From Pseudolactococcus raffinolactis NBRC 100932 (lineage in GTDB: Bacteria; Bacillota; Bacilli; Lactobacillales; Streptococcaceae): a DNA stretch of 64,000 nt. The stretch spans positions 62,001-126,000 of the forward strand of contig NZ_BCVN01000001.1 in NCBI RefSeq assembly GCF_001591765.1, given 5' to 3'. The notes under the pieces were generated by a model. That model made no database searches and had not been told where the DNA came from. It saw only the letters and a list, made by a program, of their open reading frames with translations. The translations under genes and the position numbers were made by a program. This document shows, one piece after another, positions 53,385 through 62,840 of this stretch (positions within the stretch are counted from its first letter, which is position 1; every line of letters starts with the position of its first letter).

Positions 53385-54557
53385 TTGGCAAAAAAAGCTA
53401 AGAAAAATTTAGATGATATTACGAAAAAATTTGGTGATGAGCGTGAGAAAGCCCTCAATGATGCCCTGAAAGTGATTGAAAAAGACTTCGGTAAAGGCGC
53501 TTTGATGCGTCTGGGTGATAAAGCAGAGCAAAAAGTTCAAGTCATGAGCTCGGGTTCTTTGGCGCTCGATATTGCTTTGGGTGTTGGTGGTTATCCTAAG
53601 GGGCGGATCATCGAAATCTACGGCCCAGAATCATCAGGTAAAACAACAGTTGCCCTTCACGCCGTGGCGCAAGCCCAAAAAGAAGGCGGTATTGCAGCCT
53701 TTATCGATGCGGAACATGCGCTTGATCCTGCTTACGCGGCAGCGCTTGGTGTCAACATTGATGAGCTTTTGCTCTCTCAACCAGATTCTGGTGAACAAGG
53801 CCTTGAGATTGCCGGTAAATTGATTGACTCAGGTGCCATTGACCTGGTTGTTATCGACTCAGTGGCAGCCCTTGTCCCACGTGCCGAAATCGATGGTGAA
53901 ATCGGTGATTCTCACGTTGGTTTGCAAGCACGGATGATGTCACAAGCCATGCGTAAACTATCAGCATCCATTAATAAAACTAAAACAATCGCCATCTTTA
54001 TCAACCAATTGCGTGAAAAAGTTGGGGTTATGTTCGGTAGTCCGGAAACAACACCTGGTGGTCGTGCCCTGAAATTCTACGCGTCTGTTCGTTTAGATGT
54101 CCGTGGTAACACACAAATTAAAGGTACTGGTGATGATAAAGACACTGCGATGGGTAAAGAAACGAAAATCAAAGTCGTGAAAAACAAGGTGGCACCACCC
54201 TTTAAAGTTGCAGAAGTTGAAATCATGTTCGGTGAAGGGATTTCTCAGACAGGCGAATTGGTTAAAATTGCAACTGACTTGGATATCATCAAAAAATCTG
54301 GCGCTTGGTTCTCTTATAACGATGAAAAGATCGGTCAAGGTTCTGAAAAAGCTAAACTTTACCTGAAAGAACATCCAGAAGTATTTGCTGAAATCGACCA
54401 CAAAGTGCGTGAAAAATTCGGTTTGATTGCAGGGGAAACAACTGAAGGACAAACTGAAGAAAAAGCAGCGACTAAATCATCCAAAGCGAAAAAAGAAACA
54501 GCAGCAGAATCTGAATTGGTATCGCTTGAGTTGGACACGATTGAAATCGAAGAATAA
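53385..54557 (+). CDS. recA: Recombinase RecA
   Basis: A 390-residue RecA: Walker [49 protein letters not shown] (loop L2) and an acidic C-terminal tail. Central to recombination and the SOS response. TTG start preceded by GGAGAG. It has a hairpin terminator after it. No obvious LexA-type box was identified in the 120-base upstream region. Confidence 0.98.
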   Translation: MAKKAKKNLDDITKKFGDEREKALNDALKVIEKDFGKGALMRLGDKAEQKVQVMSSGSLALDIALGVGGYPKGRIIEIYGPESSGKTTVALHAVAQAQKEGGIAAFIDAEHALDPAYAAALGVNIDELLLSQPDSGEQGLEIAGKLIDSGAIDLVVIDSVAALVPRAEIDGEIGDSHVGLQARMMSQAMRKLSASINKTKTIAIFINQLREKVGVMFGSPETTPGGRALKFYASVRLDVRGNTQIKGTGDDKDTAMGKETKIKVVKNKVAPPFKVAEVEIMFGEGISQTGELVKIATDLDIIKKSGAWFSYNDEKIGQGSEKAKLYLKEHPEVFAEIDHKVREKFGLIAGETTEGQTEEKAATKSSKAKKETAAESELVSLELDTIEIEE

Positions 54558-54574
54558 GGGTTAATTATGGTAAA

Positions 54575-54602
54575 AAACTAAATAAATAATAAGTTTTTTA
54601 GG
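54575..54602 (+). terminator. recA terminator
   Basis: AAAAACT / AGTTTTTT stem with an AT-rich loop. Confidence 0.5.
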
Positions 54603-54736
54603 AGTAACTGTTAATTATTGCTTTAAAAAGTGAAGTTTTTATGGAATAGGTCTTTTGACTGATGACAAAATATGTTATAATTGATATCATATAAATAACA
54701 TGAAATGCGTTAGAAATACCAACACGGAGGTCAATT

Positions 54737-55135
54737 ATGATAACAATTTACACAGCGCCATCCTGCACAAGTTGTAAGAAGGCTAAGCTATGGTTGGACC
54801 AGCATGACATTTCCTTTGATGAGAGAAATATTATGTCATACCCTTTATCAACAGATGAGGTCAAACATATTTTAGAAAAATGTGATGATGGCATTGAATC
54901 TTTGATTTCAAATCGGAATCGGTTTGTGAAGTCATTGAATGTTGATTTTGAAGAACTCTCATTGTCAGAAGCTGTCACGATCATTTCTGAAAATCCACAA
55001 ATTCTACGTCGTCCGATTATCATGGATGACAAACGCCTACACATTGGTTATAATGAAGAAGAAATTCGTGCCTTTTTACCACGTAGTGTGCGTGTTTTAG
55101 AGAATGATGGGCTGCGTTTGCGTGACGCCATTTAA
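54737..55135 (+). CDS. spx: Spx-family transcriptional regulator
   Basis: A 132-residue ArsC-like Spx protein with the redox switch CTSC at residues 10-13 (TAPSCTSCKKAKLWL) and the C-terminal RPIIMDDKRLHIGYNEEEIRAFLPR. Spx binds the RNA polymerase alpha subunit and controls thiol-stress genes; lactococci carry several paralogues. ACGGAGG ribosome site. An extended -10 TGTTATAAT lies about 55 bases upstream. The gene directly follows recA. Confidence 0.93.
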   Translation: MITIYTAPSCTSCKKAKLWLDQHDISFDERNIMSYPLSTDEVKHILEKCDDGIESLISNRNRFVKSLNVDFEELSLSEAVTIISENPQILRRPIIMDDKRLHIGYNEEEIRAFLPRSVRVLENDGLRLRDAI

Positions 55136-55153
55136 AAAAGTATTAAAATTGAT

Positions 55154-55187
55154 GAAACTGTCCAGGATTAACTGGGCAGTTTTTTTG
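55154..55187 (+). terminator. spx terminator
   Basis: AAACTGTCCAG / CTGGGCAGT stem with seven T's. Confidence 0.85.
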
Positions 55188-55325
55188 ATGACTGAGCTGT
55201 TGACTAGATATATGGCGAAGGAAGTGACAAAATCCTCAGTCAATGAAAAAAGCAAACAAGGCAGTCAAAAATTGATTATGTTAGATTGCTTTTTCATTTT
55301 TATTTCGCAGATGGAATATTAATTT

Positions 55326-55369
55326 GGTATAGAATCAACGGATTTCCTACCGATTTTGTATTGTTTCTT
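55326..55369. repeat. Dispersed palindromic-repeat family, copy between spx and csbD
   Basis: GAATCAACGGATTTCCTACC then GATTTTGTATTGTTTCT; about 40 of 44 positions match the reverse complement of the 61-bp unit at 50543-50685. The rest of the 500-base gap 55136-55635 has a small GACAAGC/GCTTGTC hairpin and a GACATCT/AGATGTC hairpin but no gene I can support. Confidence 0.7.
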
Positions 55370-55635
55370 ACAATTGATCAGGATTCTTTGCAATTTGTCG
55401 AATCCTTCAGGGGCATATTTTTGATAACTGAAATGTTGACTCCGAAATGCGGCACAGAAAAAGACAAGCATTTGCTTGTCTCATCATACCTTACTGTTAA
55501 AGTTGATTGTAAATCTTTTTTGCTTTAGTTGATGTGTTTCTCAAGACAACAAATCATGATTTGCTGTCAGGCATCACGCTCGGCATGAGGACGGATAGTG
55601 ACATCTAAAAGATGTCATTAAGTCTGATGGTGAGA

Positions 55636-55833
55636 TCAATCGTGGTCAATTTTTTCCTTGATTTTTTCAACACCATCTTCAACAGCTTCTTTAACATCAG
55701 AAGCTGTTTCTTTTACTTTGCCAATCGCTTGATTCAGCAAGCCTTCAGCTTTTTTCTTGTTATCACCAGTAACAGTACCAGCGACTTCTTCTGCTTTACC
55801 TTTTAATTTATCAACAGTTCCTTTATCAGACAT
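55636..55833 (-). CDS. CsbD family stress-response protein
   Basis: A 65-residue very hydrophilic protein, MSDKGTVDKLKGKAEEVAGT then VTGDNKKKAEGLLNQAIGKV and more Lys/Glu-rich heptads: the CsbD pattern. Family members are induced by general stress; biochemical role unknown. AAGGAGA ribosome site. Confidence 0.92.
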   Translation of the reverse strand: MSDKGTVDKLKGKAEEVAGTVTGDNKKKAEGLLNQAIGKVKETASDVKEAVEDGVEKIKEKIDHD

Positions 55834-55924
55834 AGTGTTCTCCTTATAAGATATTGAGCTATAGCTCAGCTTAATGATGGTTACATCATGGGTAACGTTT
55901 AGTTTTTTTTGAAAATATTTTTTA

Positions 55925-56098
55925 TCTATGAATAAGCGACTATTGGTTAAGTAGGCAATAGTCGTTCTTTATTGAGAAAAAATAAGCCGCAAGGTGACTA
56001 ATTTATGCTTTGGAAACAAAAACAATAACAGTAAGGTGAGTAGACTTTAGAGCGTTAAAATTACTTTTAACTGACTCCTCCCCGTCCTCAAGGCTAGT
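55925..56098 (-). other. Possible decayed small-RNA/toxin transcription unit
   Basis: In the gene-free stretch 55834-56381 the minus strand has an extended -10 TGCTATACT (56090-56098), GGGGAGGAG about 25 bases on, and a hairpin GACTATTG/CAATAGTC near 55933-55958. No intact peptide frame follows the ribosome site. The layout resembles the Hol_Tox toxin unit at 47.7 kb, so it may be a remnant; evidence is thin. Confidence 0.25.
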
Positions 56099-56245
56099 AT
56101 AGCATAGTTTAAAAAGAAAGACAAATTAGAGAACTGGTTTTTGACTGCCTATTATAGTTAATGATTTTTATCTAAATCACATCTTAAAAATATCAGGCAA
56201 GATAAGATTTTTAAGGCTGAGGTCAAAAGGAGTCGCAAATAAATG

Positions 56246-56251
56246 ATATAA
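56246..56251 (+). promoter_or_regulatory. Probable -10 box of the tatD operon
   Basis: TATAAT within ATGATATAATAG, about 130 bases before tatD; position approximate and -35 unclear. Confidence 0.4.
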
Positions 56252-56381
56252 TAGAAGGAGTAGCTCCTGAAGCTTGTCGAGTGTTTCATGAGAAAATTGT
56301 CAATTAAAGTTGGCATTGGAACAAAGTAACCCCAGACTAAGGAACAATCTCAAGCATCAGAAATAGAGAACGGAGAAGAAC

Positions 56382-57152
56382 TTGATATTTGATACACATA
56401 CTCACTTAAACGTTGCGAATTTTGCAGGTCGTGAAGCTGAGGAAATTGAGAAGGCGCGTGAATTTGGTGTAACCAAACTCAACATCGTAGGCTTTGACAC
56501 CCAAACAATTGCGCAAAGCTTGGCTTTATCAGCAAGCTATGATAACCTGTATTCGACCATCGGCTGGCATCCGACAGAAGCAGGATCTTATACGCCAGAG
56601 ATTGAAGCCATGATCATCGAACATTTGGCTAACCCTAAAGTGATTGCCCTAGGTGAGATTGGTTTAGACTACCACTGGATGGCAGATTCCAAAGAAGTAC
56701 AAGCAGCAGTTTTCCGTAGTCAAATCCAGCTATCTAAAGCACATGACATACCCTTCGTCGTGCACACACGTGATGCTATGGCAGATACCTATGACATCAT
56801 TAAGTCTGAAGGTGTTGGCCCACGTGGTGGCATCATGCACTCTTTTTCGGGTACCTATGAAGAAGCCAAGCAATTTTTAGACTTGGGGATGATGATTTCT
56901 TTCTCAGGTGTGGTGACCTTTAAAAAGGCATTGGATCTCCAAGAAGCAGCGGCTAAGTTACCACTCGATAAGCTCTTAGTTGAAACAGATGCCCCCTATC
57001 TTGCGCCCATGCCCTTTAGGGGCCGTGAAAATACACCTGCCTATACCAAGTTTGTCGTCGAAAAAATCGCTGAACTCCGTGGTATCTCAGCGGCAGCAGT
57101 TGCCCAAGCGACCTATGACAACGCTATGAGGATATTTAACCTGCATGACTGA
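56382..57152 (+). CDS. tatD: TatD-family metal-dependent DNase
   Basis: A 256-residue TIM-barrel hydrolase beginning MIFDTHTHLN (metal-binding HxH) with ALGEIGLDYHWM, FVVHTRDA, GGIMHSFSG and LVETDAPYLAP. YcfH/TatD enzymes degrade DNA and related substrates. TTG start, seven bases after GGAG. The three-gene order tatD-rnmV-rsmA with overlapping ends is conserved in Bacillota. Confidence 0.94.
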   Translation: MIFDTHTHLNVANFAGREAEEIEKAREFGVTKLNIVGFDTQTIAQSLALSASYDNLYSTIGWHPTEAGSYTPEIEAMIIEHLANPKVIALGEIGLDYHWMADSKEVQAAVFRSQIQLSKAHDIPFVVHTRDAMADTYDIIKSEGVGPRGGIMHSFSGTYEEAKQFLDLGMMISFSGVVTFKKALDLQEAAAKLPLDKLLVETDAPYLAPMPFRGRENTPAYTKFVVEKIAELRGISAAAVAQATYDNAMRIFNLHD

Positions 57153-57717
57153 TAAACGCAAAATTTCCGAAGTCGTCGTCGTCGAGGGCAAGGATGATAC
57201 GGCTAACCTCAGACGCTTTTACGATGTCGACACCTACGAAACGCAAGGATCAGCGATTTCAGAAGACGATTTGGAGCGGATTGAGCGCCTAAACGATTTG
57301 CGCGGTGTGATCGTTTTTACCGACCCCGACCACAGTGGCGAACGCATTCGTCGCATCATCATGACCACCATCCCCACAGTCAAGCACGCCTTTCTCAACA
57401 GAGACGAGGCCAAGCCCAAATCGAAGACCAAAGGCCGTTCCCTTGGGGTGGAACATGCGAGTTATGATGATTTAGAGAAGGCCCTAGGGCACTTAACGTC
57501 GAATCTTGATGATGACACTGATTTTGATATCACGCATGGTGATTTGATTCGGCTTGGTTTAATCGGCCATACTGACAGCCGGCAAAGGCGAGAATATCTG
57601 GGTCAGACACTCAGAATTGGTTACAGCAATGCCAAACAACAGCTCAAACGCTTAGAATTGTTTGGCATCACCTTAGCAGAAGTTGAAAAAATAATGGAGA
57701 ACTATACATGCATATAG
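57145..57717 (+). CDS. rnmV: Ribonuclease M5
   Basis: A 190-residue Toprim enzyme: [15 protein letters not shown] (catalytic Glu) and [15 protein letters not shown] (DxD). It matures 5S rRNA. It starts inside the end of tatD (8-base overlap) and overlaps rsmA by 10 bases. Confidence 0.96.
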   Translation: MTDKRKISEVVVVEGKDDTANLRRFYDVDTYETQGSAISEDDLERIERLNDLRGVIVFTDPDHSGERIRRIIMTTIPTVKHAFLNRDEAKPKSKTKGRSLGVEHASYDDLEKALGHLTSNLDDDTDFDITHGDLIRLGLIGHTDSRQRREYLGQTLRIGYSNAKQQLKRLELFGITLAEVEKIMENYTCI

Positions 57718-58580
57718 CAGATTACCGCGTTACCAAAGCCATCCTAGACCGTCATGGCTTCTCATTCAAGAAAAGTTTGGGGCAAAATTTTCTGACGGAT
57801 ACAAATATCTTGCAAAAAATTGTCGATACAGCTGAGATCGACCGCAATGTCAACGTCATTGAAATCGGTCCTGGTATTGGTGCCTTGACTGAATTTATCG
57901 CTGAAAATGCGGCAGAAGTTATGGCTTTTGAAATCGACGACCGCCTGATTCCGATTTTGGCAGATACCCTTAGAGATTTCGACAATGTCACCGTGATCAA
58001 TGAAGACGTCCTTAAAGCAGATTTACAGACGCACATCCGCAACTTCAAAAATCCTGACCTGCCCATCAAAGTCGTAGCGAATCTACCTTACTACATCACA
58101 ACGCCAATCTTGATGCACCTGATCGAGAGTAAAATTCCCTTCACCGAGTTCGTCGTTATGATGCAAAAAGAAGTCGCTGACCGTATCTCAGCCGAGCCCA
58201 ACACCAAAGCTTACGGCAGCCTATCTATCGCCGTTCAGTACTACATGACAGCCCAAGTTGCCTTCATCGTACCCAAAACAGTCTTTGTTCCAGCGCCTAA
58301 CGTTGACTCTGCCATCCTCAAAATGACTCGGCGCGATGCGCCAATGGTAGAGGTTTCTGATGAAGATTTCTTTTTCAAAGTCGCAAAACTCGCCTTTCTC
58401 CACAGACGTAAAACGCTTTGGAACAATCTCCAGTCAGCCTTTGGAAAAACAGAAGAAGTCCGCGAACAACTCACACAAGCGCTCGAAGTTGTAGACATCT
58501 CCCCACAAATTCGAGGTGAAGCACTATCAATTCCAGAATTTGCTAAATTATCTGAGGCGCTCTTACCTTTAAAAAAATAA
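57708..58580 (+). CDS. rsmA: 16S rRNA dimethyladenosine transferase
   Basis: A 290-residue KsgA methyltransferase: [14 protein letters not shown] motif [13 protein letters not shown], catalytic [17 protein letters not shown], and the C-terminal [10 protein letters not shown]. It dimethylates two adenosines near the 3' end of 16S rRNA. Last gene of the tatD operon, ending at a bidirectional terminator. Confidence 0.98.
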   Translation: MHIADYRVTKAILDRHGFSFKKSLGQNFLTDTNILQKIVDTAEIDRNVNVIEIGPGIGALTEFIAENAAEVMAFEIDDRLIPILADTLRDFDNVTVINEDVLKADLQTHIRNFKNPDLPIKVVANLPYYITTPILMHLIESKIPFTEFVVMMQKEVADRISAEPNTKAYGSLSIAVQYYMTAQVAFIVPKTVFVPAPNVDSAILKMTRRDAPMVEVSDEDFFFKVAKLAFLHRRKTLWNNLQSAFGKTEEVREQLTQALEVVDISPQIRGEALSIPEFAKLSEALLPLKK

Positions 58581-58585
58581 GACAA

Positions 58586-58626
58586 GAAAAAATAGTTTGA
58601 CATCAAAATTGTCAAACTATTTTTTT
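58586..58626. terminator. Bidirectional terminator between rsmA and the GNAT gene
   Basis: AAAAAATAGTTTGACA / TGTCAAACTATTTTTTT, perfect stem. Confidence 0.88.
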
Positions 58627-59055
58627 CATAGCCACATGTTGAATACCAGCATCTAAGAAAATATCACCAAAAGATTCAAAACCTAACTTTTCATAGAAAG
58701 GGATAGCTTGTAATTGGGCGTGAAGTTCTACTAGTTTGAAGTGCTGAGATTGCAAAAAGTCTAGCACATGCAACATCAGCTCGTGTGCGTATCCCTGCCC
58801 TCGATAAGGTTTGAGCGTCGCGACACGTTGGATTAAAGCCTGCTCACCATTGGCCGAAGGCAAGATACGCAAGGTCGAAACGGCCGTCTCATCTTGATCA
58901 TCGAGCTGTAAGATGAAGTGGATGGCATAGGCTTCGTCTTTGTCGATTTCGAGGGAGAGTGGGACTTGCTGTTCCTTGACGAAGACGGTGTTGCGGATTT
59001 TGAGTGACTGGACATAAACGTCGGATAAAGTATCGCGGGTTTGCTTGATTTTCAT
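58612..59055 (-). CDS. GNAT-family N-acetyltransferase
   Basis: A 147-residue acetyltransferase of the ElaA/YjcF type: VRNTVFVKEQQVPLSLEID-like start (here IRNTVFVKEQQVPLS), AVSTLRILP, the acetyl-CoA motif QRVATLKPYRGQGYAHELM and FYEKLGFESFGD. Substrate unknown. Its ATG overlaps the stop of the toxin remnant just upstream, so it may use that unit's promoter. AGGAGA ribosome site. Confidence 0.9.
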   Translation of the reverse strand: MKIKQTRDTLSDVYVQSLKIRNTVFVKEQQVPLSLEIDKDEAYAIHFILQLDDQDETAVSTLRILPSANGEQALIQRVATLKPYRGQGYAHELMLHVLDFLQSQHFKLVELHAQLQAIPFYEKLGFESFGDIFLDAGIQHVAMKKIV

Positions 59056-59168
59056 GGGTCTCCTATAGGATATATTCTATGTGATTTAACAAATAAGATG
59101 ATTAGGGTAGCAGTAAACATGCTAAAGTTAAAAAGCTTGAATCTTATCAACTGCTGAAGAACTGACAA
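59052..59168 (-). pseudogene. Decayed Hol_Tox-like toxin frame upstream of the GNAT gene
   Basis: A 38-codon frame (starts MSVLQQLIRFKLF, then NFSMFTATLIILFVKSH) whose second half aligns with SFGMFTIALIGLVVKLH of the intact toxin at 47.7 kb. The first half is altered, the ribosome site GGAG touches the TTG, and the charged tail is lost; the frame runs to an ATGA overlap with the GNAT start. Upstream CTTAACTTTTCTxCT and a TAC-rich -10 resemble the intact module's leader. No antisense RNA promoter of similar strength is seen on the plus strand. Confidence 0.5.
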
Positions 59169-59299
59169 CTCCTCTTATAAAATGGATAGTCAGTATCTTA
59201 ACTTTTCTTCTGTTTTATTGTACCATAATGCTTAACTGAGTATCTGACTTGATCTTACTTAATTCAATAATACGCCGCATAAAATAACTTACATTTTTT

Positions 59300-59336
59300 A
59301 GAAAGCGTTTGCAACTTCAATGGAGAGTGGTATAAT
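59300..59336 (+). promoter_or_regulatory. Promoter with overlapping cre-like box
   Basis: AGAAAGCGTTTGCA (59300-59313) matches the cre consensus at 13 of 14 positions and overlaps the -35 TTGCAA (59309-59314); TATAAT is at 59331-59336, spacer 16. Confidence 0.55.
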
Positions 59337-59355
59337 ATATAAAGGAGGTAGTCAA

Positions 59356-59745
59356 ATGATTCAGTTGAAAAGAAATTCATTCTATAATTTTTTCCCTTTG
59401 CTTTCTATTATCAGTCTAGCATCCATTCGATTGATAGAGTTAAATTATCCTTCAAGAGAGCCAGAACTATTTAGGCAATATTTATTTTTTAATATTTTAT
59501 TTCCAGTTTTCTATTTGTTTCTTGTGGCATATTTAATTCCTTTATTTATGTCACTAAACTATCCCAAAAATGTAGCTCTTATATTAAACCTAGCTTGCTT
59601 TTTACTTATGATTGCTTACGTAGTTATCAGTCTATATTTTTTCTTTATTAAAAAAGATCCTGATTTATTACCACAAAAAATAGATATTTCTATAGGGGTT
59701 TTAGGAGGTGTACTTTTAGGAATTGCAACTGCAAATTCAGACTAA
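59356..59745 (+). CDS. Hypothetical four-TM membrane protein
   Basis: A 129-residue protein with four hydrophobic segments (FFPLLSIISLASIRLI, LFFNILFPVFYLFLVAYLIP, VALILNLACFLLMIAYVVIS, and a C-terminal IGVLGGVLLGIATA). Not recognised. The ATG follows a perfect AAAGGAGGT by six bases, so the upstream in-frame extension is rejected. The promoter carries a cre-like box, suggesting carbon catabolite control. Confidence 0.65.
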   Translation: MIQLKRNSFYNFFPLLSIISLASIRLIELNYPSREPELFRQYLFFNILFPVFYLFLVAYLIPLFMSLNYPKNVALILNLACFLLMIAYVVISLYFFFIKKDPDLLPQKIDISIGVLGGVLLGIATANSD

Positions 59746-59880
59746 GATATTTATATCATAATATGCGTCCACTTCTTTTTGGAGAGGTGGGTAGTTTTTT
59801 TTTAGATGAAGAGAGTCGGTTATTTAAATAGAAATGGTATAATAAGTTATTCAGTAAAAATAAAAATCTTAGGGGGATAC

Positions 59881-61008
59881 ATGTTTAAAAGCTCGAAATT
59901 ATTTTTTTGGACGATAGAGATACTGGCCGTTGTGGCCTTGATTTGGTTGATGACGCATATCAGTTTTGTCTTCAAACCGATCACCACCCTATTTTCACTT
60001 GTTTTCCTGCCTTTCATCATCGCAGGCTTTCTTTATTACGTCTTTAACCCACTCGTCTCTTATCTGGATAAAAAGTTCAAAATCAAGAGAATATGGGGTA
60101 TTGTGCTCGTTTTCATCCTGATCATCGGCATCTTCGTCTATACCGTGATGTCACTGGTGCCAAGCATCATCACCCAACTATCTGACCTGATTGCGGCATC
60201 TGGCAACATCTACCCCGAGTTGCAAAAATGGTTGGAGAAATTATCAGAGAATCCAGCTTTTAGCGAAATTGACTTCAAGGCCCTGCTCAACAAAGCTAAT
60301 ATCAGCTACATGGATATCCTACAGAACTTACTATCTGGTGTGACGCTTAGTGTGTCTAACGTCGTTTCAGTTGTCTCAAAGATTTTAATGGTACTGGCTC
60401 TAGTGCCGGTCTTGCTTTTCTATATGTTGAAAGATGGCAAGGACATGCTACCATTTTTGAAAAAAACTGTTTTAAAATCAGACCGTCTTAATATCGTCGG
60501 TCTCTTAAATGATATGAACGGAACCATTTCTAAATTTATCAGTGGTGCGGCTATTGACTGTTTGTTTATCTTTGTGACAGTCTTTATCTCCTACTTAATT
60601 ATAGGGATTCCTTATGCTTTCTTGTTTGCAGTTTTTGCGGCAGTGACGAACCTCATTCCCTATATCGGTCCTTATATTGGTGTGATACCGGTTATACTAA
60701 CAGTTGCCTTTACTAATCCAGTTCAAGCGGCCATTGCCGTGGTTGTTGTTCTGACTTTGCAACAAATTGATGGGAATATCATCTACCCGAAAGTCGTGGG
60801 TTCAGCCGTTGAAGTCCATCCTGTGACCATTATGGTACTCATGCTTGTGGTTGGTAGCCTCTATGGGCTTGTTGGCATGTTAATCGCTGTGCCATTCTAC
60901 TCGCTGGTCAAAGAAATCGTCAAATTCTCATGGCGCCTTTGGGAAAATCACAAAGCGGCACGACTGGATGCGACTGAAAACAAGAAGTATGATATAATAG
61001 AGAAATAA
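59881..61008 (+). CDS. AI-2E family transporter
   Basis: A 375-residue membrane protein of the YdbI/AI-2E (TqsA-like) family with about eight transmembrane helices, including FAAVTNLIPYIGPYIGVIPV and QQIDGNIIYPKVVGSAVEVHP, the family signature. Members export small molecules or exchange ions; the substrate here is unknown. Start at the ATG with AGGGGG upstream; the longer open frame has no homology. Confidence 0.9.
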   Translation: MFKSSKLFFWTIEILAVVALIWLMTHISFVFKPITTLFSLVFLPFIIAGFLYYVFNPLVSYLDKKFKIKRIWGIVLVFILIIGIFVYTVMSLVPSIITQLSDLIAASGNIYPELQKWLEKLSENPAFSEIDFKALLNKANISYMDILQNLLSGVTLSVSNVVSVVSKILMVLALVPVLLFYMLKDGKDMLPFLKKTVLKSDRLNIVGLLNDMNGTISKFISGAAIDCLFIFVTVFISYLIIGIPYAFLFAVFAAVTNLIPYIGPYIGVIPVILTVAFTNPVQAAIAVVVVLTLQQIDGNIIYPKVVGSAVEVHPVTIMVLMLVVGSLYGLVGMLIAVPFYSLVKEIVKFSWRLWENHKAARLDATENKKYDIIEK

Positions 61009-61110
61009 TGTCTTGACTACCAGATTTTGAACGTGTTGCATTGGCATCGGTTCGGAAAATGGCAGCAGGCTTAATACTAATACTGAAAAAACATTGGAGG
61101 AACACAACTC

Positions 61111-62466
61111 ATGCACCCTGACCCCGAAAGTCAGTCCTTATTATTTCAAATTGGTTTATTGATCGTTTTGACCATCATTAATGCCCTTTTCTCTGGCGCC
61201 GAAATGGCCCTTGTGTCAACGAGCCGTGCACGTGTTGAGCAAAGAGCTGCTGAAGGTGATAAGAAATATCAACAATTACTCGGCATTCTCAATCAACCGA
61301 GTAACTTTCTATCAACGATTCAAATCGGGATTACCTTGATCAATATCTTGTCAGGGGCAAGTTTAGCCGATACCTTGGCTTCAAAACTTGCACCTGTTCT
61401 GGGTGGGACGCCGGCAGCTAAAAACTTGGCATCAATCATCATTCTTGCTATCTTGACCTATGTCTCGATTGTTTTTGGTGAGCTTTATCCCAAACGGATC
61501 GCGCAAAATCTTAAGGAAAAATATGCTTTAGCGTCAGTCACTCCACTGAAAATTTTGGGTGGGATCATGAGTCCTTTCGTTTGGTTACTGGCCACATCAA
61601 CCAATATCCTCAGTAAATTGACACCCATGACTTTTGACGATAATGCTGAGAACATGACGCGTGATGAGATTGAGTACATCTTAAATGCTGATAGTAGTGT
61701 TCTGGATGAGAACGAGCGTGAGATGTTGGCAGGTGTCTTCAGTCTGGATGAGCTCATGGCGCGTGAAATCATGGTACCAAGAACCGATGCTTTTATGATT
61801 GATATTAGCGAAGGAATCCATGACAATATCGCAGCCGTTCTCTCGCAGAACTACAGTAGAATTCCTGTCTATATTGATGATAAGGATAAGGTCGTGGGTG
61901 TTTTACATACCAAAACTTTATTGAAAAGTGCTTACGAAAAAGGTTTCGATCAGCTTGATTTACGACCAATTTTACAGGAACCACTCTTTGTTCCTGAAAC
62001 GATTTTCGTCGACGATCTCTTGCGGGAACTCAAGAAAACGCAAAATCAAATGGCCATTTTGCTTAATGAGTATGGTGGCGTTGAAGGGATTGTGACCCTT
62101 GAAGACCTCTTAGAGGAGATTGTCGGTGAAATCGAAGATGAATCTGATATCGCTGAGAAAGATGTTTTCCAAATTAATGATCATATCTATATCGTCAAAG
62201 GCGGCTTGACTCTGAATGACTTTAATGAGTTTTTCGATACCTACCTAGAATCTGATGATGTTGATACCATTGCCGGTTATTTCATGGCGGGTATTGGTGC
62301 CATTCCAGGTGAAAAAGAACAAATTGACTATGACGTTGTGACTGAAAAAGACAACTTGACTTTAACTAGTCTAGAGGTTGATGGGACACGTCTCGTCAAA
62401 TTACGTGTTACCTTCCATGACCAAGAAATTATTGAGGCCAATGAGAAGGATAGTGAAGATAAATAA
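61111..62466 (+). CDS. CNNM/CorC-type (hemolysin-like) transporter protein
   Basis: A 451-residue protein: N-terminal CNNM/DUF21 domain with three to four membrane helices (NALFSGAEMALVSTSRARVE), a CBS pair (REIMVPRTDAFMIDI ... NEYGGVEGIVTLEDLLEEIVG) and a C-terminal CorC/HlyC domain. Members are linked to magnesium or sodium transport; the hemolysin label is historical. GGAGG ten bases before the ATG. Own terminator. Confidence 0.93.
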   Translation: MHPDPESQSLLFQIGLLIVLTIINALFSGAEMALVSTSRARVEQRAAEGDKKYQQLLGILNQPSNFLSTIQIGITLINILSGASLADTLASKLAPVLGGTPAAKNLASIIILAILTYVSIVFGELYPKRIAQNLKEKYALASVTPLKILGGIMSPFVWLLATSTNILSKLTPMTFDDNAENMTRDEIEYILNADSSVLDENEREMLAGVFSLDELMAREIMVPRTDAFMIDISEGIHDNIAAVLSQNYSRIPVYIDDKDKVVGVLHTKTLLKSAYEKGFDQLDLRPILQEPLFVPETIFVDDLLRELKKTQNQMAILLNEYGGVEGIVTLEDLLEEIVGEIEDESDIAEKDVFQINDHIYIVKGGLTLNDFNEFFDTYLESDDVDTIAGYFMAGIGAIPGEKEQIDYDVVTEKDNLTLTSLEVDGTRLVKLRVTFHDQEIIEANEKDSEDK

Positions 62467-62469
62467 GAT

Positions 62470-62497
62470 TGAATCTGCGAGAGCAGATTTTTTTATT
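62470..62497 (+). terminator. Terminator after the CNNM gene
   Basis: AATCTGC / GCAGATT stem, GAGA loop, seven T's. Confidence 0.85.
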
Positions 62498-62523
62498 TTC
62501 ACTGTTTAATGATACCTTCTAAA

Positions 62524-62572
62524 TAAAAAACAGTCTAGAAATGCGGTTATCGCATCTCTAGACTGTTTTTTA
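62524..62572 (-). terminator. tRNA-Leu terminator
   Basis: AAAAAACAGTCTAGA / TCTAGACTGTTTTTT long hairpin just beyond the tRNA 3' end on the minus strand. Confidence 0.8.
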
Positions 62573-62578
62573 TTGTGA

Positions 62579-62661
62579 TGCGGAGAAAGGGATTTGAACC
62601 CTCACACCCGTACGGATACATGCACCTGAAGCATGCGCGTCTGCCATTCCGCCACCTCCGC
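62579..62661 (-). tRNA. tRNA-Leu (anticodon CAG)
   Basis: Minus strand begins GCGGAGGTGGCGGAATGGCA. The anticodon stem CATGC/GCATG encloses loop TTCAGGT, so the anticodon is CAG. The long variable arm and GGTTCAAATCC T-loop are typical of a class II tRNA; acceptor GCGGAGG pairs with CTCCGC plus A. CCA is not encoded. Confidence 0.95.
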
Positions 62662-62806
62662 TCAACTATTCCATTATATCAAAAAAAGTGGGGAAAATGT
62701 CAGATAAAAGTTAAGTCAGATGGATGCCTTTTGCTGTGGGAAATTTCCTATTGCTTCGAACCCTTTACCTGTCAGATCAGCTGTTTCCCAAGGAAGCCAA
62801 AATCTA

Positions 62807-62835
62807 TTGTAAACGTTTTCCTAAAAATCTATAAT
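62807..62835 (+). promoter_or_regulatory. PTS operon promoter overlapped by a cre box
   Basis: TTGTAA (62807-62812), 17-base spacer, TATAAT (62830-62835). TGTAAACGTTTTCC (62808-62821) fits cre at 13 of 14 positions and covers the -35. Confidence 0.7.
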
Positions 62836-62840
62836 GAACA

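Noticed and set aside
55104-55528. Two open frames of 72 and 80 codons after spx
   Set aside because: They cover the spx terminator and a dispersed repeat copy and have no ribosome sites.
62579-62661. tRNA-Leu as attachment site of an integrated element
   Set aside because: No integrase gene and no repeat of the tRNA 3' end were seen within the window.
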